In this document: one piece after another, positions 19,306 to 21,744 of the stretch | Layout: each line of letters starts with the position of its first letter | How positions within the stretch are numbered: the stretch's first letter is position 1 | NCBI GenBank assembly: GCA_022578605.1 | Contig: MU394182.1 | Location: 1-21,744, forward strand | DNA: 21,744 bases | DNA from: Camillea tinctor | Taxonomy: Eukaryota > Ascomycota > Sordariomycetes > Xylariales > Xylariaceae | Reading direction: 5' to 3' | Program-made: the position numbers and the translations under genes | Notes under the pieces: model-generated | Told to the model about the DNA's origin: nothing | Database searches by the model: none | Seen by the model: the letters and a program-made list of their open reading frames with translations, nothing else

Positions 19306-19690
19306 TGCAGCCCGAGCGAGATCCCCACGGGAGGAAGATTGCTTTTGGTGGCCAAGCCTAAGCTCCGGCCCTGACGGATTAGCATGATTCCCAGACACGC
19401 AGACACCGACGAGCATGCCTGTGGTATCGGTACTCAGAAAATAGTTCAGCAGCTTATCTTGCAACTTCTTGGACAGTCGCGCTCGAGGGGCCTTGTGGAG
19501 TGGTGTGGAATGGGATGGAGATGGAGATGAAGATGATGGGATAAAAACAAGGTTGTTTTGGTCGGTGTTGATCAAGAGGAATGTCGATAGCAATGTAGGT
19601 TATTCGGTCGTTGTAGGAGAGATAGAGAGCTAGGTCTCTGGTACTATGTACATCGCTAACATTTAGGTTATAGGGCACCCCACCATTGTA
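19306..19690 (-). other. 5' flank of the nuclease pseudogene
   Basis: Normal-GC DNA. On the minus strand an ATG at 19591-19593 is in frame with the nuclease and would add 96 residues, including a low-complexity Ser/Pro/His stretch (SSSSPSPSHSTP) that corresponds to a GGAGATGGAGATGAAGATGA repeat at about 19515-19540. I treat this as upstream sequence because known members, as I recall them, start near 19305. Confidence 0.4.
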
Positions 19691-20070
19691 AGCAAATCGC
19701 GAATTGCGAGCTTAAAATCTACAAAAAAATAATTCAGTCTATAAAAAACGTCAGCCTTTGAGCGGCTTAACCAATCAATGTTTATCAGCCGAGACAGAAA
19801 AACAATGGTCTGCTTTAAAGGTTTACTTAAGTGTATATTATACTATGAACTTATACTTACTTAACTAGGTACCTAGGTATATAATACATTAACTTAGTAT
19901 AATAAAGCTACACATTAAATGCTTGCCTTTCTCATTTTTTTCATATTATTCTCATGTATTAAAACTATTAAAAAAGCTTTAGCTTTTTTTAAGTTAAAGT
20001 TAAGTATATGTAATAAATAAGGAAAAATACCGGTTTAAATAGTTTAACAGTGCTTTTTAAATAATTTAAC

Positions 20071-20149
20071 GGTATGGCGTACATTTGCTACACATTAAGC
20101 TTAAAAATATTTAGTTAACTTTAATACACGGCTATAAGTACATACGCCC
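20071..20149 (-). repeat. 79-bp inverted repeat, left arm (mutated)
   Basis: Reverse complement matches 21207-21285 over 79 bp. Essentially every difference is C-to-T or G-to-A, with this copy the AT-rich one (GGTATGGCGTACAT... versus the partner ending in ...ATGTACGCCACACC). The pair may be terminal inverted repeats of a DNA transposon relic about 1.2 kb long. Confidence 0.75.
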
Positions 20150-20176
20150 TTTAAATATAAATATCTTTATTATCTT

Positions 20177-20207
20177 GCGGTTGCAGCCGCCATTGCATTT
20201 GCAATGG
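20177..20207. repeat. Two adjacent palindromes
   Basis: GCGG-TTGCAG-CCGC at 20177-20190, followed by CCATTGCA-TT-TGCAATGG at 20190-20207 (perfect 8-bp arms). They form a GC-richer island in otherwise AT-rich DNA. Confidence 0.6.
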
Positions 20208-20302
20208 GTTGAAATAAATTGAAATTTTTAAATTTATTTACATTTAAAAAAAAAGCTTTTAAAATGCAAATGCATTTAAATTAAAATCGCAAATATATTG
20301 CA

Positions 20303-20354
20303 GTTATAAAAGTGAATTTAATTGGTTTGTAACATTTACATTTACTTTTATAAC
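20303..20354. repeat. Inverted repeat, 11-bp arms
   Basis: GTTATAAAAGT (20303-20313) and ACTTTTATAAC (20344-20354) are perfect inverted copies with a 30-bp loop, inside the AT-rich block. Confidence 0.55.
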
Positions 20355-20390
20355 CGTAAAACAATAAAGGTACTTTCATTTAAAAGGCTG

Positions 20391-20510
20391 TAAAGCAATA
20401 GCCCTTATATAAAAATTTAATTGGTTTATTTTATAGTTAATAAAACTAGTATTTTTATAACTTACATCATTTTTTATACCATTATTATCCACATTATTAT
20501 TTATATTAAT
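20391..20510 (+). repeat. 120-bp direct repeat, copy 1 (more mutated)
   Basis: Matches 21084-21203 over about 120 bp (TAAAGCAATAGCCC ... TACCATTATTATCCACATTA). Differences are transitions, with this copy carrying T or A where the other has C or G. Confidence 0.8.
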
Positions 20511-21083
20511 TTATATAATAAAAGCTATACGTTATTTTAATTGTTAATTTTTTATTACGGTATATATATTTATAATAACTTAATAAAATGAAATTTAACT
20601 TTAATCCACACACATGCCGTGCTAATTTAATACTATAACATTTACTATACTATTAAAAAATATTAAAAAATATTAATTAACATAACACATTTACCTATTA
20701 TTTATAAGTACTTTATAAATATATAAAAATATTAAAAATTATTAATTTGTTATTAAGTTAATTAAAAGATTTTACGAATTAAATATTGCTAAAAATATTA
20801 AAGCATTATATAATATCGAAAAACTTAAATATTAATGCTGTTTTTAATAAATAAAAAGTTTAAAATTAATTAAAGTTAAAAAGCTAATAATAAATATAAA
20901 AAATTAAAAATATAATAAATAAAATTTAAAGTTTTAAAAGTTATAAAATAAAATACAATAAATAAAAGCAAATATGCCGTTTATTACAATAAAAAAAACA
21001 ACTTTACTATAAAATTTTTATACCATTATTAATTATTATGCTTAATGCTTTAAAAAAACACGCTTAAAAAATTTAGCCGTATA

Positions 21084-21203
21084 TAAAGCAATAGCCCCTA
21101 TATAAAGATCTAATCAGTTTATTTTATAATTAACAAAACCATCATTCTTACAACCCACATCATTTCCCATACCATTATTATCCACATTATTATCCACATC
21201 AAT
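21084..21203 (+). repeat. 120-bp direct repeat, copy 2 (less mutated)
   Basis: Partner of 20391-20510. It retains more C and G (for example CATCATTTCCCATACC, TCCACATCAATT). It immediately precedes the right arm of the inverted repeat. Confidence 0.8.
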
Positions 21204-21206
21204 TCA

Positions 21207-21285
21207 GGGCGTATGTACCTGTGGCCGTGTACCAAGGTTGACTAGATGTCTTTAGGCTTAGTGTGTGGCGGATGTACGCCACACC
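21207..21285 (+). repeat. 79-bp inverted repeat, right arm (unmutated)
   Basis: Starts GGGCGTATGTACC and ends GATGTACGCCACACC. It is the GC-rich partner of 20071-20149. It contains a perfect hairpin, GTGTGGCG-GATGTA-CGCCACAC (21263-21284). Confidence 0.75.
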
Positions 21286-21319
21286 GTCAGACTATCCAAA
21301 AAGCACCGTCAGACTATCC
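21282..21319 (+). repeat. 16-bp direct repeat, 22-bp period
   Basis: CACCGTCAGACTATCC occurs at 21282-21297 and again at 21304-21319, starting at the outer edge of the right inverted-repeat arm. Confidence 0.65.
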
Positions 21320-21688
21320 GTTCCGAGAATACAGGTCTTACTCGAACTTTAATGCACGCTAAAAGTGTTTGCAAGCTCGTTATTAGCTACTGAAGAGTGG
21401 TCCAAATGATCCCAGAGAAAGATGATATGGATTAAAGAGAGAGAGACTAGACTAAAGCTATGGTAAATAAGTAATTTATGGTAGTTCTCCCGAAGTTTAC
21501 CCACAGCCCCACACTACATAACTTATTAGGGAGACGCGAAAGATGTTTGGAACAAGACTTCTTCTATGGTCGGGTGCGCTGTGTGTCGATATCCTGCTCA
21601 GGGCTCTCCGAGCGGCTCCGAGCACCAACGGAAGTTTCAGAACGCGATGCTGACGGAAACTCCTATCACCGGCGCCTTCAATCACAAG

Positions 21689-21689
<1 letters not shown>
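21320..21689. other. Normal-GC end segment, no gene identified
   Basis: About 370 bp with a single short minus-strand frame (21497-21685) lacking recognisable motifs. It could be the edge of a gene beyond the window. Confidence 0.35.
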
Positions 21690-21738
<49 letters not shown>

Positions 21739-21744
21739 CGGGGG
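21690..21744. other. G homopolymer at the window end
   Basis: A run of 49 G (21690-21738), one C, then five G to the last base. This is either a true G tract at which assembly stopped or a sequencing/assembly artefact. It should not be read as biology without raw-read support. Confidence 0.8.

Larger units (their letters stand above)
19691..21070. other. Second AT-rich RIP-type block, no gene
   Basis: About 1.4 kb of A/T-dominated DNA with no credible gene, interrupted by small less-mutated islands (around 20130-20215). It contains the left arm of an inverted repeat (20071-20149) and the first copy of a 120-bp direct repeat (20391-20510). Confidence 0.8.

Overview
The window is a chromosome end of a filamentous ascomycete (Pezizomycotina). 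It opens with about 15 copies of CCCTAA, the C-strand of the TTAGGG telomere. Genes have short introns with CTAAC/CTAAT branch sites. Long AT-rich blocks between normal-GC segments, and repeat pairs differing mostly by C-to-T/G-to-A changes, are what repeat-induced point mutation (RIP) leaves. The families present would fit Hypocreales, but that is a guess. The window ends in a G homopolymer and may be a whole contig.

Layout: telomere (1-94); RIP-type AT block with decayed tandem repeats (95-2390); intact ankyrin-repeat gene, minus strand (2400-4217); gene-poor DNA (4218-5825); fungal cytochrome P450 pseudogene (5943-8056); a zone rich in solo LTR-like elements (7515-11944); unassigned DNA to 14221; a two-exon gene with a possible NLR-type winged-helix plus TPR-like architecture (14222-16269); a minus-strand pseudogene of the fungal PD-(D/E)XK nuclease-like (DUF7924-type) family (about 16823-19305); a second AT block with mutated inverted and direct repeats (19690-21285); a short normal-GC piece and the G run (21286-21744).

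The most striking content is a set of very short TG...CA elements with target-site duplications and no retrotransposon coding sequence near them. I find ten: eight with exact 5-bp duplications, one with 4/5 bp and one with a 4-bp duplication, plus one relic without a duplication. They fall into seven sequence groups of about 60 to 266 bp. One sits just before the heme-binding loop of the P450, in frame with both flanks. Four unrelated ones sit in or at the end of the nuclease pseudogene. A 60-63 bp group carries an internal hairpin whose arms change sequence but stay complementary. Only the ankyrin gene and the 14222-16269 gene look potentially functional.
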